Assembly (NCBI RefSeq): GCF_954871325.1
Contig: NC_088778.1
Location: 496,001 to 560,000 of the forward strand
Length of the DNA: 64,000 nt
DNA from: Gordionus sp. m RMFG-2023
Lineage: Eukaryota; Nematomorpha; Gordioida; Chordodea; Parachordodidae
Reading direction: 5' to 3'
Shown: positions 1 through 13,249 of the stretch, one piece after another
Position numbering within the stretch: position 1 is the first letter of the stretch
Layout of the letters: every line of letters starts with the position of its first letter
Translations under genes and position numbers: made by a program
Notes under the pieces: model-generated
The model's input: only the letters and a program-made list of their open reading frames with translations
What the model was told of the DNA's origin: nothing
Database searches by the model: none

Positions 1-173
1 CAAGAAATTCAAAAAAACCCATTTATAGCATTGGATATCAATATAATATTAACCATAATTCTAAGTCTAACCCATACACTATATATACATATACACCGCT
101 ACTTATAAATTAATTCAGCGGAAAAAAAATTACTAGGGTTCAACTATTTTTATTTTAATTTTATATATTAAAC

Positions 174-3100
174 TTTGACATGAATTAGTGTCGACATCCA
201 GATAGTACCCGTGTCTACAGGCGCATACGCCTCGTCCATTGATGATAATGCATTTTTCCTTGGCGTATCTCTTGCAGCCTCTTTGAGAATGGACGTCACA
301 TTGATCCCCTTGCATAACTAAGCATATCACCAACATGTTTATATAAATATAACGGATAGATTAACGTGGTGTAATAATATCCGCGAGAAATATTCTAAAT
401 AATATAACCACCTTATATAAAGTGTTAACAAATGAGTGAAGATTATTATTATCGAGTAGAAAACGTCAAAACATTAGGTATACAATCTTTTATTTTCCGC
501 GTTTGACCCTCTTCAAGGTTACTAATATAAACGCGACGCGCCTCTGAGTCCGACCTAATTCCCTGCTCCCATCCTACCCCACCCTCCTTTCCCCCCCCTC
601 CACTAACTCCTCTAAATTTAGGAAAAGAAGCATGGAAGTCGCCAGCCTTTACAATCTCATATGGTTTTTTTTGGAAAATTTTATGTTAATCTTCAGGGAG
701 ATCTTTAAATTTTTTTTTGAGGTCCAGAGATCCATATGACTCCCTCCACCACCCAACCCATCTGATGGCTCTACTTACGAAAAGTAGAAATCTAGCATTA
801 GAATTAGCAAATAAAATCCCAAACTAAATAAGTGAGAGCAAATCCGTATTGCCTAGTGCATCACCCTAAAAGCTGCGTGAGCACTTAAGCGTTTTTGATT
901 TGTCCAATCAAAATTTAGAGAATCCGCCGAGTTGGCTTAACCGCGATTAAGGTCTAGTAGTAGACTCGTTTTTACGACTCAGGTTCGAAACATGAGATGC
1001 GACTTGAGTCCCACCCCACCGACACGTGTTATAAGTGCCTGCCTGCATATGGATCAAGAGTTAACTTGATGAAAAGATCTATATATATATAATACTTTGA
1101 CAATATCCTTTAAAAAAATTCCTGGTGTATCCGGGAGAACAGATGCAAATAGCGCCCATTCCTTGTGGTTGACAAACCTCGTTAAAACCGCAGCCACTAT
1201 TTATATGAGGATTGCAACTACCCATGACTGTAAATTATAAAAATGGTTTTATAAAAATTTTGTATATGTTTAAAGGACAGGGGTAGGTCTGCTCCATATA
1301 TGAAGGATAACTCTCTAACCAATTTTTTAGATAATCACTATAGTTATAATTAGGTTATCTATAATACTTATAAATAGTGTTGTTAAATGGTTAGAATTTT
1401 AGAAACGGCTAAACCCTCAGAATTTTGTCAATAGATATCCCAATCTTTCTACTTTTTGTAAGCCAAACCTAAAAGATACCGCTATAGTAGCTAGCTAAAG
1501 TATCAGGTTAGCCATTTTTTTTTTTAAAAAATATAGGAAGCCGTTTAAAAACTCTTCGAAAATTATTCTTAATTTATATATATAGTTATATATATATATA
1601 TATATATATACCTTGGCATTCTCTGGTTATGACATTTTTTATGTAAGGAGGTTGACACACACAGGCGCTCTTATCGTGAGTCATGATGCATACCTCTTCA
1701 GGACCGCATCCGGTGTTCAATTCGATATCGCACTCACCCGAAAATTCTTTTTTATTTTTTTTTGGTAAATATATAAAATTTTGCCAAAAAAAAATCATTG
1801 AAAAAAGTGTGAAATTTACCTTTTTGTTAATTATGAAAAATTATAGATAAAAAGTTTAATGAGCCTAATTCTATCGGGTTCGGGCCGGGTCGGGTCGGAC
1901 CGGGTCGGCTAAACATTTTTCGGGCCGGGTCGGGCTTGAAAAATTAGGCCAGATGCAACTTCAGAAACGTGGAAAGATCTTGATCAATTTATCAATTTTA
2001 AAAAGATGCATCCAACGTGAATAAAACTTGTTTTGAACAAAATGGTCATTTTAAAATTTGAAATCCCTAGAAATTGTGAAGGCTGGTGATCTCACTGATT
2101 CTTTTTCTTTTCTAGCTAACAATCAATTTGACTCTCCTTTTAAGGTATAAAAAATATTTTCATGGAACTCTTAAAATTTTTTTTTAGGTGGCTCAACCTC
2201 CTGTTTGAATACTGCAAAGACTAAATGACTGGATGATGAGCTTTTGCTCGGATACCTCTCCCCAAAAAAATTAGTAATTTAGAACCCCTAACAGCAGCAC
2301 AAAGGTTTCCTAGTGAGACTGAAAATCACAATTAGGCCTAAAAATGAGGAAGCGTGGAAAAATAGCGAAGGCGAAAATAGTTTCAAGTCTTACCATTTCT
2401 TAAAATAAATTACATCAGAATTATATTACCAAAGGGAATGAATGTAGCAAAGCTTAAATTCAGTATCATGAATCGAAATTCATATGAGAATGTCCAAATT
2501 TAATCTTGTTTCCCCTTACTCAAATGAACCGCCGAGTGAGTCAAGGAATTGGATAGATTGTAGCTAATGAAGGGAACTATAAATTGCTCATTCCCATCTC
2601 TCTGAAAAAAATGTGGTCTCGATTTTAAAAAATATACAGTAAAAACATGTCTAATCTTTGGCAATGATTCTACACTTTGTAAATAGTATATGGTTATAAA
2701 TATAAATATGATTCGTGACTTAAATTATATGTTTGGTTTAAACTAAGGCTAATATATGGGAAATAATAAATTATGAAGCGTATAAAAACGTATCACTGAC
2801 TTATACAAACACTGCCGTTGTAAGAATTGATAGGAGAAACGTCGCGGTATCCTCTTTTGCATTTGCAACCACCAAATTCGTATCGGTTTTTGATCGAACA
2901 ATCAGCGTTTTGACTGCAGGGGTTGGTTTCTGCACGATCGCACAGACTGATAGCTATATAATCATTAAAAAAAAATAATTTATGAAACAATGACATATAA
3001 TAATACCTAGACTGACGATCCATTCATAATAATAGAATCGTTAAATGCAAATCAGCTGGACATTGATATCTTACCTCCTTATTATCTCGATGATCATTCA

Positions 3101-6100
3101 GGTAATTCTTTAATAAGGTTTAAGTTGGACATAGGAATAAATTGACCTCTCGTTTAAAATTTTTTAACAATGATGGGAACCAAAATGGCGTCCCTAGCTG
3201 TTTTTCATTGATGTACCCTTTTAATGATTGCATCGTCAGTCTAGGTATTAATATATATCATTGGCTTACACATTGATATACTAAATTTGTTTGGTTAAGC
3301 CAAAACATGGTTTTAAATCATTCTCTCCCATTTGGTTAATTTTTATATCAAAGTCAAACTCTATTCATAGCATAATAAAATTACAATTTCCTTTTTTCAA
3401 GAACCATTTGTATGGGTAATCGGAAAGAAAAATCTTTAAATTCTGACAAAAAAAAATTTTAAAGAGTGAGTGTTTTAAAAACGAAGAAAACCTTTGATAT
3501 AGTTTAGGGAATTTGCACCAAATCTGATATCGTTGGAAGGAATATTTTTATGCAATTCGTCCCACAAAAACTTTTGGGTAACTGGATTAACTGTGGCTTT
3601 ATCATTTAAGTAAACCACTACCGTGGCAATGGTTGAACCTGGTCTCAAATCGATTACCCGCGTAGCTATTACAAGAGAATCCAGCGTTGGATTCGCCAGG
3701 ATTGTGAATTCTAACTGTTTCAAAAAAATTTTTGAATATGATATAAGTTCACATGTTTATGGGCTGTAAAGGGTTAAGACTTGTCCTGCAGCAAGAGAAA
3801 ACGTCCATCAGAACTCTTTATATTTAATTTTATTCATAATCTCTTATCTCAAGGCAGGTCGTGCCGAATCCCCGAAAATGTATAAATAAGGAATTATATG
3901 CTTTATTTATAGAAAAAGAATCATTAAATTTGATGATGAATAGGATCGATATTATAATGACATATGGTAACCAAAGTGAGTAGAGCATCGGTGAGGCTAA
4001 AAAAGGCTGTGCTTGACTGGTCCAAATATTCTTCGCGGAAAGGGTGTTCTAAAACGATTTCTACAACGAAGGTGTATTTTATGGCTAAAAAAATATATAT
4101 AAAATAATACTTTTATAACTATTATGTTTGAGATTCCTGATAGATTTTTTTTACAGATTTTTACATCAACTAGGACATAATAGGATTAAAAAAGGGATTT
4201 AGGTAAAATTAGGATCAACCTGGAGTAAGTAGCTTCTAAATTTATATTACAGGGTTGGCCGTCCCTAAAGGAAAAAAATCGATCAAAAAAAAAAGAAGAA
4301 AAAGTGTAAATCAAAATAGACAGTGTCAATCAAAAAAAGAATAGTTTAAAAAAAGAAGATGATGATCATGTTACAGCTGGTTTTCTCTTGCAATATTCTA
4401 ATAATATACCTTGATTATTAGTTAACATCTAACATTAACAAAATATCTAACAACGAGGAAAATAAAATTTTGAACCATTGCTAGAACTTTGCGATTTAAA
4501 GACCATGTTCGCGCGTTGAGAGACCTATAAAAAATTATTTAGTTCTTTTCGTAGCTCTGGTAAAAAATAAAAAGGGAGTTAATATTTTTGTTCCCTCCAC
4601 TTCCGTTTAAATAAACGTCGCGGTGCAGTCTTTGGGCCCAACTGGTCGGGTACGCACGTACAGAATCGATTCACAGTCACGCCTATCAATGATGGAAGCA
4701 GCGGAGCGGAAGAAAAAAATATTCTAAAATTTTCTAAAAAAAATAATTAAAAGATCTGTTCGACTTTCTCGAAAAACGTCCAATCCTTTCATCTGTCCCA
4801 TCAGGTCTATTGACCTTCACAATTCCATTTTTGATTTGAAAAGGAAATATACAAAATGGAAAAATTACCGACCAATCATATTTTGTAAAATTTAAAATAA
4901 ATTCATCAATTTGAAATTTAACTTTAAACGTATTATTACTATTTTGGATTAGGTATAAAAAAAAATTTTACGTTGGCACGGGGCATATCGTTGTCTGTGT
5001 CTTCTCCCATATGTCTTTAGACATTCACAAACCTCTATACCCGCTCTGATCACACATTCTTCGTGACTACTGCATCCAGAATTGGTGCCTATAATACAAA
5101 GGGATGCTCCACTCCCAATCTCTTGCAAGAGCTCTCTATTGACATAGGCTATGGAATTATCAAAGTCCGGAAGCTCTAATTATATTTTTTCCCGTAAGAT
5201 TACTTTTATAATTACTCAAAAAAATTTATATTGCTATATTAAACATCTAACACTAACACTAACCCTATTAGCTATAAGAAAATTGCTTACCTGAAACTCC
5301 TGGAGGTTCTTCAGAAACGGTCCTTATGGAAGGAGTCAAATTTTTCAGCGGATATGTTTGATAGGTGATTTGTTTGTTGTAGTCAAGATCTTCTGAAGCA
5401 ACACTTTTTTCAATTTCATCCAGTTGACCTTCACCATTAAGATCTTCATTTTTCTTAGTTCCTTGAAAGAAGTAATCTGACGGTGAACTAACCGCATCTC
5501 TCATAACAATTAGAGATTGATCTGTTGAAATGTCATTCGGTTTGGAATAAATAAAGGAATTATTTAAGCCATCTACTGGATTCAGTGATGTCTCTTTTTT
5601 ATCTTTATAAGATTTAACTCCCTCTATTATATTCAAAAAAACATTTTTGCTGGCGTTTGAATGAGTGGATTTCTCTACTTTCCAAATCTTAGGTCGACTT
5701 ATTTGATCGAAATTTTTACTGGTAGAGCTCATAAATTTCATAACATTATTAATATCAGTAGCTGTAGTATCGAACATGTATCTGCGAAAGGTATCGTCTT
5801 TGATTTTTGTGACTAATAGTTTGTGCACCGGTTTTTGGAGATCATCAAAGCCTAACATTTTGAATCTTGTCAAGTTGGCAAATTTATTCCTCGATTTCGC
5901 TAAAATTTTTATATTATTTACCATATTTCCTTCATAATGGATAGCGTTCATTATATTTTTAAGATGATTTTGATTATAACTCTTATTTTTCGTGAAAATG
6001 TTTAACACTTTAGGAGAGTGCATTTCATCTAAAATACGATCTTTTTGGAGCATGGATATTGGTTTTTTAGATATCTCGCTTATATTTTTTGACAACAGAA

Positions 6101-6572
6101 CATTACTATTTTTAGTTTTTTTTCCCACATAATTATCGATGCTAGAAGGGTCCCTTATAGTACTATATGAACTATGGTTTTCGATTAAATCATCAAATGT
6201 TCTGGCGTTGTCAGTGACTTTTAGCATTTTAGCATCGTATACCTCATCGATATAGCCCTTCCTTCCGCCATTCTTCATCGTCGAAACAATTACTACCGGT
6301 TTTGTTTGATACTCTAGCGTCAAATCGGTACTATTTTTTATTACGTATGTATTCGAATTGTGAACGGATTTCGTGTCATTTATTGGATTCTTTTGATTTG
6401 ATAGGCTTTCTAGATTGCGATTGTAAGCCATCAATATTGTATAAACGCTATCTATTTGATTGGCAATATTTTGATTGACATCCCACTTTTCCGTAAAAGT
6501 CTTAGTGATTAAATACTTTTGCAAAGTCAAGATTAATCCCATTAGTAGTTGTAAACGAAAACATGTGAGCAT
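174..6572 (-). CDS. EGF-like and SEA domain extracellular protein, partial (3' end outside window)
   Basis: Eight exons are read on the minus strand: 6572-5291, 5175-4972, 4084-3972, 3714-3492, 2953-2801, 1746-1612, 1227-1096 and 317-174. All phases agree. The first exon begins with ATG and a hydrophobic signal-like stretch (residues about 5-20), followed by about 400 residues rich in Asn, Ser, Thr and Lys with no recognisable domain. Exon 2 is a six-Cys EGF-like module. Exons 3-4 together form a SEA-like domain (FVVEIVLEHPF, then DLRPGST), split by a phase-0 intron. Exons 5-8 are four more six-Cys EGF-like modules, each bounded by phase-1 introns, usually cut just after Cys-Gln. This is the pattern of exon-shuffled extracellular modules. 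EGF plus SEA occurs in surface and matrix receptors such as nematode MUA-3/MUP-4, but orthology is not claimed. No transmembrane segment is seen; it may lie beyond the left edge. Domain calls are firm and exon edges likely; the function is unknown. Confidence 0.78.
933..992 (+). other. Possible tRNA-derived SINE or Pol III promoter remnant
   Basis: TGGCTTAACCG at 933-943 fits the A-box consensus TRGYNNANNNG. GGTTCGAAAC at 982-991 is close to a B box. The spacing of about 38 bp is normal for a tRNA-type promoter. No full cloverleaf can be folded, so this is at best a degenerate tRNA or SINE head, lying downstream of exon 7 of the EGF/SEA gene. Confidence 0.3.
1868..1950. repeat. GGGCC/GGTCGGG-rich fragment of dispersed element
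   Basis: This is a short, very GC-rich block (repeated CGGGCCGGGTCGGG) in AT-rich surroundings. It has the same make-up as the subterminal regions of the hAT-like element at 17405-18799. No terminal inverted repeat was found here, so it is called a fragment. Confidence 0.45.
3006..3245. mobile_element. TA-flanked MITE, CCTAGACTG family, copy 1
   Basis: This is a 240-bp element whose ends are inverted copies beginning CCTAGACTGACGAT. The similarity continues inward (TCATTMAWA..., AWCAGCT). Both sides have the dinucleotide TA (3004-3005, 3246-3247), which is the target duplication of Tc1/mariner-type elements. It lies in the intron between the SEA and second EGF exons of the EGF/SEA gene. Related copies are at about 29548-29814 and 53245-53430. 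Confidence 0.75.
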
Positions 6573-7192
6573 CTTTTAAATATTTATAATTTAAAAAAAA
6601 TATGTTTTAAACGCAAAAAAAAACATAATAGAGTTCCCTAAATCGTCACAATGTTTGTTACTGATTTTGAATATAGCTGCTTCTTCTGGAAAGACTCTAG
6701 GAACACTCTTTTCAGCTTTTTTTTCAAAGAAAATATAGTTGTTCGACACTAATGGAGTCCATATTTAAGATTAGCTTTAAATGTGGAATTATTTAATTTA
6801 TTTTTTTTTCAGGGGCTAAATAAATTAAATTCTATTTTTTAGAGGCAAAACTATTTAAGAATTCTTGAGAGTAAAAAAGGATGAATCAGAAGGCAAAATT
6901 GATAATATGTTTGCGTTAACGTAGATAAGAACGGTCAAAACGCCATGTCGCTTCTTCCCATATCGACGGGAAAATAAGAAATAGTTAGTGTATACGCTAT
7001 GTGGCATCTCTCTATTATTCCCTCTTGTAATGCCTCCTTTTATTATCTCCAAAATTTCTACTATTCTATTCCCTACTTTAAGTTCCGTCATAATCGTGAT
7101 AAAAAGGACATGATTTTTTTCGCAAACGTTTTCGGCGAAATTTGAAACCTTTTTTATTCTTAAAAAAGTTTATATAAAATACTTTCTAAATT

Positions 7193-7240
<48 letters not shown>
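7193..7240. repeat. (TTTC)n microsatellite
   Basis: About twelve uninterrupted tetranucleotide units, the same motif (or its complement) as the tracts at 14993-15195 and 60731-60773. Confidence 0.95.
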
Positions 7241-9618
7241 TTTTTTACTATTTTTTTTTCTTCTTTTCATTTCGCTTTTATTTCATTGTTACTTCCCTAT
7301 CCCCCTCCCCTGCCTCCTTGAGATTCCGAACCCCATATTTTTTTAAAAATTTTTAGTAGAGGTCGCCACGGGGTAGATTAGTCCAGCCCGGCCCATAAAA
7401 CGGGCTTTTGTTAGCGGAGCCATTTCCTATTTTTGAGAGGTATATATTTCATGTATATATAAATTTTACCGTTCTTGGATTTTTTTTTTCTTTAGAATTC
7501 CATCTTAGAAGGCCTTCCTAGGAGAAGCGAATCAAAAATGGTTCAAGCGTTTTTCGTCTTAGTCCTCACTTTAAAAATGGTTCAACAGACTTATTCGACT
7601 TTTTCGTAAATGACAGTTTAAATGAAAATGTCAAAAATTATTTATATATTAAAAATCTTTTTAAAAAAAAAGTGTCAATAATTATAGGTGTGTAGGATTT
7701 TGAATTTCTCATTGTGAATAAGAATGGAAAGAAAAAAAATTGATTTTATTCTCACACAAAATTACAATCATAAATCAAAAAGTATTTTATTATACTTATA
7801 TATGTCGCAATTATTTTAAAATATTATGGTAAAATTAATTTTATTATTTTATGAGATCTTTAAATAATAACTACCAAGGAAAATAGGAACTTGATAAAGG
7901 GATTGGAAAATATGAAGTTTCATATTATGTGGATAGTGTATAAGAGGAGTTGTAATTAATGGTTCTTTTCATTCTACATATAAAAAAAAGAGGTGATGGG
8001 GATAGAGGTTGGTGACTTATTTCAATAATTATTTGGAACTTGAACAAAATGAACGTCTCATAAATCACAAAAAAATGATTGGAACGTCACAAATGTACAT
8101 GGACATGTCCGGATCAATATCGATTCGTCCTGATCATCATGTAACCACTAGCAACTTTTGAATCCTCGAGGGTTTCAAGTCCTAATAAAAATAAAAAAAA
8201 TTAAAGATTAATCGCTCGAGAATGATTCCTAACCTTTAATCAATGACTTAAAATTCATCAACAAATCAAATTTTATTTCTTTCTTCTTATTAAATCATTC
8301 CCTTTTTTATTATCTTAATAAAAAAAATTTTTATTATGACAATTTTTACGCTTGACACTTTGATTTTCACTTTTTAATGAATATATTATAAAATATTGAA
8401 TATATTATTTAATATGATTAATTGTGCTTAAACTCAGGTTTGTATATTTTTTTATTAAAAATATCTTTTGAACTTGCCGAATTACGTGAACTAATTGGTG
8501 AATAGACTTTTGGTAACTGAAAAGTGAAGTATATGCGGGTATAAGATATGGATAAATAATAATGAATTCAGGGCAGGAGACGTAATTTAAAGATTTGCAG
8601 CTGGAGCAAGAAGCTATGACTTCTTAAAAAAATAGTAAGAGAAACCTCTAAGATGGGCAGAAAACATTAATTTACGAATCTTTGAGGTAAAATTATATAA
8701 TATCGAAGTGTTTCGTAATTATTCTAGAAGACTTCGAGGGTCCTGGCGGCCCGAGACCCTTCGGCCAGTGGGCCGGATATGTACCTAATATTATATTTTC
8801 TAGCGAACTTGGAACGGTCCACAGGTTTTTTGAATTTTTTTTTTTAATTTATCGATTAACATAACTGCCCAATTCTAAAATTATAATTTTAAAAATATAC
8901 AAGTTAATTTACTTCCTTATAAATTTCATAACTTTATAAAAACCTTAAAGCTAAAAAATTTTTAATAATTTCTAGAACTTTTTAAATATTAATAAACTTG
9001 TAAATTTCGGATAACAATTTAGGCCAACCTATTTTATATGCCATCAAAAATAGCCTTATATTAAAAATTATGTTTTAAAAATTTTGGAGGCAGCCTAGAG
9101 CGAAAAGAAGATTATAATTTGCATTTTTAAATGGATCTAGATACAGATACATCGTCTAAAATAATATCTAGATACAGATTAATCAAAAATCTATCTATAT
9201 ACAGATACAGATACCAAATTTTTATATCTACATCCTTTAACAACTCTGCAATTTTTATATATAAATATATCAGTTTTATGAATTGCATTTTTGTTGAATA
9301 TATTACATAAAAATTATTAAATTTACATATTAATGTGAACAAATTTCAGGTTAATCATTAATTATGACCTCATATCAAAGAGCGTGACATTTAAATAAGA
9401 TTGCTTCCATCAGGATTGTTTTCCTAAAAAAAAAAATGGAATAAATAAATTTTATCCTAATTTAAAGAAACTGATATATCATATATTTACAAATTAGAAA
9501 CATTGTCGCAATTCTAACATTACGATAGGTTATGGGGAACACTAAAATATGGGCGAAAATTTTATTTTGGAATTTTCTATTTAAAAAATAATCAATTAAA
9601 TTGTAATTTTTTTTTTAA

Positions 9619-9823
9619 ATATACCCGGGTCGAGCCTGAAAATTTCTTTCAAATAAAAATATCCGGGCAAAGCGGTATATTTTAAAACCGAATATTTGAA
9701 ATCGCCAGCTATAAAAATCAAAAATATTAAATATAAAACCTGGGACAGGGGTCCGGTTAGAAAAATGTTTTCAAATAATGAAATCCGGGCCGGGTGAGTC
9801 GTGGATACCTCTGCCGGTTTCTG
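9619..9823. mobile_element. Fragment of GGGCC-rich hAT-like element (one end preserved)
   Basis: The right edge, read inward on the minus strand, is CAGAAACCGGCAGAGG. This matches the terminus CAGAGACCTGCAGAGG of the element ending at 18799, and the GC-rich subterminal words (CCGGGCCGGG, CCGGGT) follow. The opposite terminal repeat is absent, so this is a truncated copy. Confidence 0.5.
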
Positions 9824-10983
9824 AAATATTGCCAGTTGGATCTTGCATGTAATCAATATAGATCTATAGATTATGGGTAAAGAAAATGCCGCTGAATGAT
9901 TAAATAAAGGAATAAATACGATATTCGTAAAGCTAATCATTTCCAATTATATTTTAATCTTTATCGAATGCTTCCTTCCTTTCTTTTCTTTTCTTTTCTT
10001 TTCTTTTCTTTTTTTTTCTTTTTTTCTTTCGACATTAAAAATGTAATTGAGGTTAAATTATTATAATCCTTGCTTTTGATGAAACGGAAGTAGAGGGCGA
10101 GTTATTCAGGTGCGCTCTACGCAATTCGCTTATGTGCTTTGAACACATACGGGATTTTTTCTACAACGGAATTCATCAGAATTTTCCCAGTCTATAAGAG
10201 GGCCGGATAAAGTCACTTGGATACCCCTGGGAAGGTGACAGGTAGTTGTGTCAGCAATCGCTTCAAATTATTAAATGTATAATTATAATTAGTTTTGACA
10301 TAGCCAGTCAATCAACAATTACTGTATTTTTGCTTGAACAACGAAAATAATAATATTAATAAAGATAATTATTCCCCAAATTCCTGATGCTAAAAATAAA
10401 AATAAAAAATATAGTTATTTATAAATACCATTAAAAAAAATATTAAGAAGTCTACGACCAATAAAATAGTTTTCCGGGATTATACATGCATCGACCCTCT
10501 GGTCGTCAAGTTTAAACAAAGATTCCATAGTCGGGATAAGAACATGACTAATATACCGAACAAACCATATCAGTATCACATTGCCCCAGTCATTATGACC
10601 CCAATAGCGACTTTTGATTCTCAAGACATGATACAAAAAAAACTGGACTTTCTTCTTTATAAAAAAAAAATAATATATATGTTCGTTTTATATAAACGTA
10701 ATTATTTAAGACGCAAAAAATAGGTATAGCGGAAAAACGCTAAAAAATGGGCAAATTAAAGGCAAAAATATTATTAACGAATTTTAGGGGCAATTTTTTT
10801 TATAAATTTTATATTTTTTATCGAAATACGAAGAGAGAATGCTTAAGGAAAACTGCTGACGAAGGTAAAATCCTTCATTTGGGGTCCCCCTTATAAATTA
10901 TCAATTTCAGGAAGTTATATAAAAATTAAAATATAGTGCAAAAAGTATCTGTTTCCAGTTTATGTATCTCATGAAAGATAAAG

Positions 10984-11231
10984 TGTTGCGTTATTCTAAT
11001 TTCTTAATCTTATTATATATTTTTATTTTGTTATAATCTAATTTTATTTTATAAACGGCGTAACCTTACTTTTTTAATATTATTTTACTTTTTTATATTT
11101 CGTTTTATATTCTAATTTATTTTTTAGAAAATGTATTTATACCTTAAGAAAAGTAAAAGAAATCAGTTAATAAAATATATTTTTACTGACTCGAACCTCG
11201 CGCCATATCGTCTCCATCCTTATTCTTTGCA
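10984..11231 (+). repeat. Left LTR
   Basis: A 248-bp LTR beginning TGTTGCG and ending TTTGCA. It matches the right LTR base for base by eye, except for a cluster of six differences at 11212-11220. Confidence 0.88.
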
Positions 11232-11249
11232 TGGTGCCCTTTGTGTGGT

Positions 11250-11755
11250 GGACTAGAAAAAGATGACTACCTAATCTGCTGAGATGACCATCTAATCTAT
11301 GACGATTGTTAAATCCATTGAGATGACTCTATTTATATGACTACCTATTGACTACCTATTGTATTGAATGCTTAACCTATGGAGATGACTACCTATTATG
11401 ACTCTACCTTGTGCTTAACCTATGGAGATGACTACCTATTATGACTACCTTATCTATTGTGACTACCTAATCTACTGAGATGACTATCTAACCTATGGAG
11501 ACTGCTTAACCTATGGAGATGACTACCTATTATGACTACCTTATCTATTGTGACTACCTAATCTACTGAGATGACTATCTAACCTATGGAGACTGCTTAA
11601 CCTATGGAGATGACTACCTATTATGACTACCTTATCTATTGTGACTACCTAATCTACTGAGATGACTATCTAACCTATGGAGACTGCTTAACCTATGGAG
11701 ATGACTACCTATTATGACTACCTTATCTATTGTGACTACCTAATCTACTGAGATG
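11250..11755 (+). repeat. 91-bp minisatellite inside the LTR element
   Basis: The word GACTGCTTAACC recurs at 11500, 11591 and 11682, a spacing of exactly 91 bp. From about 11411 to 11755 the copies are near-identical. Upstream (11250-11410) are shorter, diverged versions built from the same words (GATGACTACCTA, AACCTATGGA). The array starts close behind the primer-binding site. Confidence 0.9.
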
Positions 11756-13001
11756 ACCAAGAATCAAACCTTAGTACGTCCTTTCATGCAAAAAGCTTCT
11801 TTCTTTATGGTGTCCCGGCTCTGGATGTTGGACTGGAATATGATAGCCAGCACCTAACCTAAGGTGGCAACCTAGAAAGAACCAATATGAAAGTTGGACG
11901 TTAGGTTATGAATTCTATTTTGTGAGACCAATGATGATTACTTATTATTCTAATCCACGTAAGAAGAAAAGTTATTAAAAATTAAAATTTTATGCCAGGA
12001 TAAAGGCAGTTATAAATTTTTAAAATTACTAAAATGTAAAATCATAATGGATAATATTGATATTTTTTGATTTCTTGAATGATGACGAATTGTTGTTAAT
12101 TAACAAAACCTAAAGATGAATTCTTAGATATAATTAAAAATAAACCATTAAAAATCCTAAACAAGAAGATAAAACTTTAATTTTAAATATATTAAAATGT
12201 AATTAAAACATGAATTAAAAGGGATTGATTTAAATAACCCTTATAAATAATACTTAATATGATAAAAATGTTTTTGGAAATAAAGCTTTTGAAGACAATA
12301 TAAAAATTAAATATCATTATTTTAAAAAAAAATATTGTGTGAAATTTAAATTTTTTTTTAAGAGAGGGAAATGTGCATAATATTTGCATATTTTAACCTC
12401 GGAGTTTGAAAATAAATAAAAATAAATTAAATATTAAAACGCTAGTAATTAAATATTGAAACGCTAAAAAATGTAAAACGTAAAAAATGTAAAACGCTAA
12501 AAGTATAAAACGCTATGATTAACTTAACACCTAAAAAATAATATAATAATCATTTATCATTCCTTATTTTGGATTTTATTCCTTATTCCTTAAATTATCA
12601 TTCCTTATTACATATTATTACATATTTTATTGTTCCGAAATTCAAAATGTTATTCGTGCATATTATTCATATATTTGATTTGATCAACTATTCCAAATTA
12701 CATATTCTGATTTATTCCAAATTCCAATATTCAACTGGATTAATGATAATAACAATTTTGAGAAATACAATAAGGATATCAAGCCAACGATAACGTTCAA
12801 CGATTTTATCAAACTTACGCGATTGATTCAAGCCTGAAGAAACCGAATACAATCGAAACGGGAAAAACTTCTAGAACAACAGTTTTAGTTAATCTACATA
12901 GTCCAAATTATATATAACCTTGTAAAGGATAATTATGATTTGTTGTTATTAATATTATTAATATTATTATTTCTCCGATGAAATTATCAGAAGAGGGAGA
13001 A

Positions 13002-13249
13002 TGTTGCGTTATTCTAATTTCTTAATCTTATTATATATTTTTATTTTGTTATAATCTAATTTTATTTTATAAACGGCGTAACCTTACTTTTTTAATATTA
13101 TTTTACTTTTTTATATTTCGTTTTATATTCTAATTTATTTTTTAGAAAATGTATTTATACCTTAAGAAAAGTAAAAGAAATCAGTTAATAAAATATATTT
13201 TTACTGACTCGAACCTCGCGCCATATCGTTAAGAACCATATTCTTTGCA
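13002..13249 (+). repeat. Right LTR
   Basis: A 248-bp copy of the left LTR, preceded by a polypurine tract and followed by the TAAAG target duplication (13250-13254). Confidence 0.88.

Larger units (their letters stand above)
6573..10978. other. Intergenic region
   Basis: No gene is recognised. The region holds a (TTTC)n tract (7193-7240), a (TTTTC)n tract (about 9971-10015), a GC-rich block at about 8735-8785 (GGCGGCCCGAGACCC), a short array of ATCTAGATACAG-like words (9130-9215) and a fragment of the GGGCC-rich element (9619-9823). Open frames here are short and have no recognisable motif. Confidence 0.6.
10984..13249 (+). mobile_element. Non-autonomous LTR retrotransposon with internal minisatellite
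   Basis: Two 248-bp direct repeats (10984-11231 and 13002-13249) begin TGTTGCG and end TTTGCA, so they have the TG...CA form of LTRs. The 5-bp target duplication TAAAG flanks the whole (10979-10983, 13250-13254). Directly after the left LTR is TGGTGCCC (11232), a plausible tRNA primer-binding site. Directly before the right LTR is the purine tract AGAAGAGGGAGAA (12989-13001). The 1770-bp interior has no gag or pol frame; instead it carries a 91-bp minisatellite followed by AT-rich DNA. It therefore looks like a TRIM- or LARD-type element moved by another element's proteins. The LTRs are identical by eye except for one 9-bp patch, which suggests a recent insertion. Confidence 0.88.
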
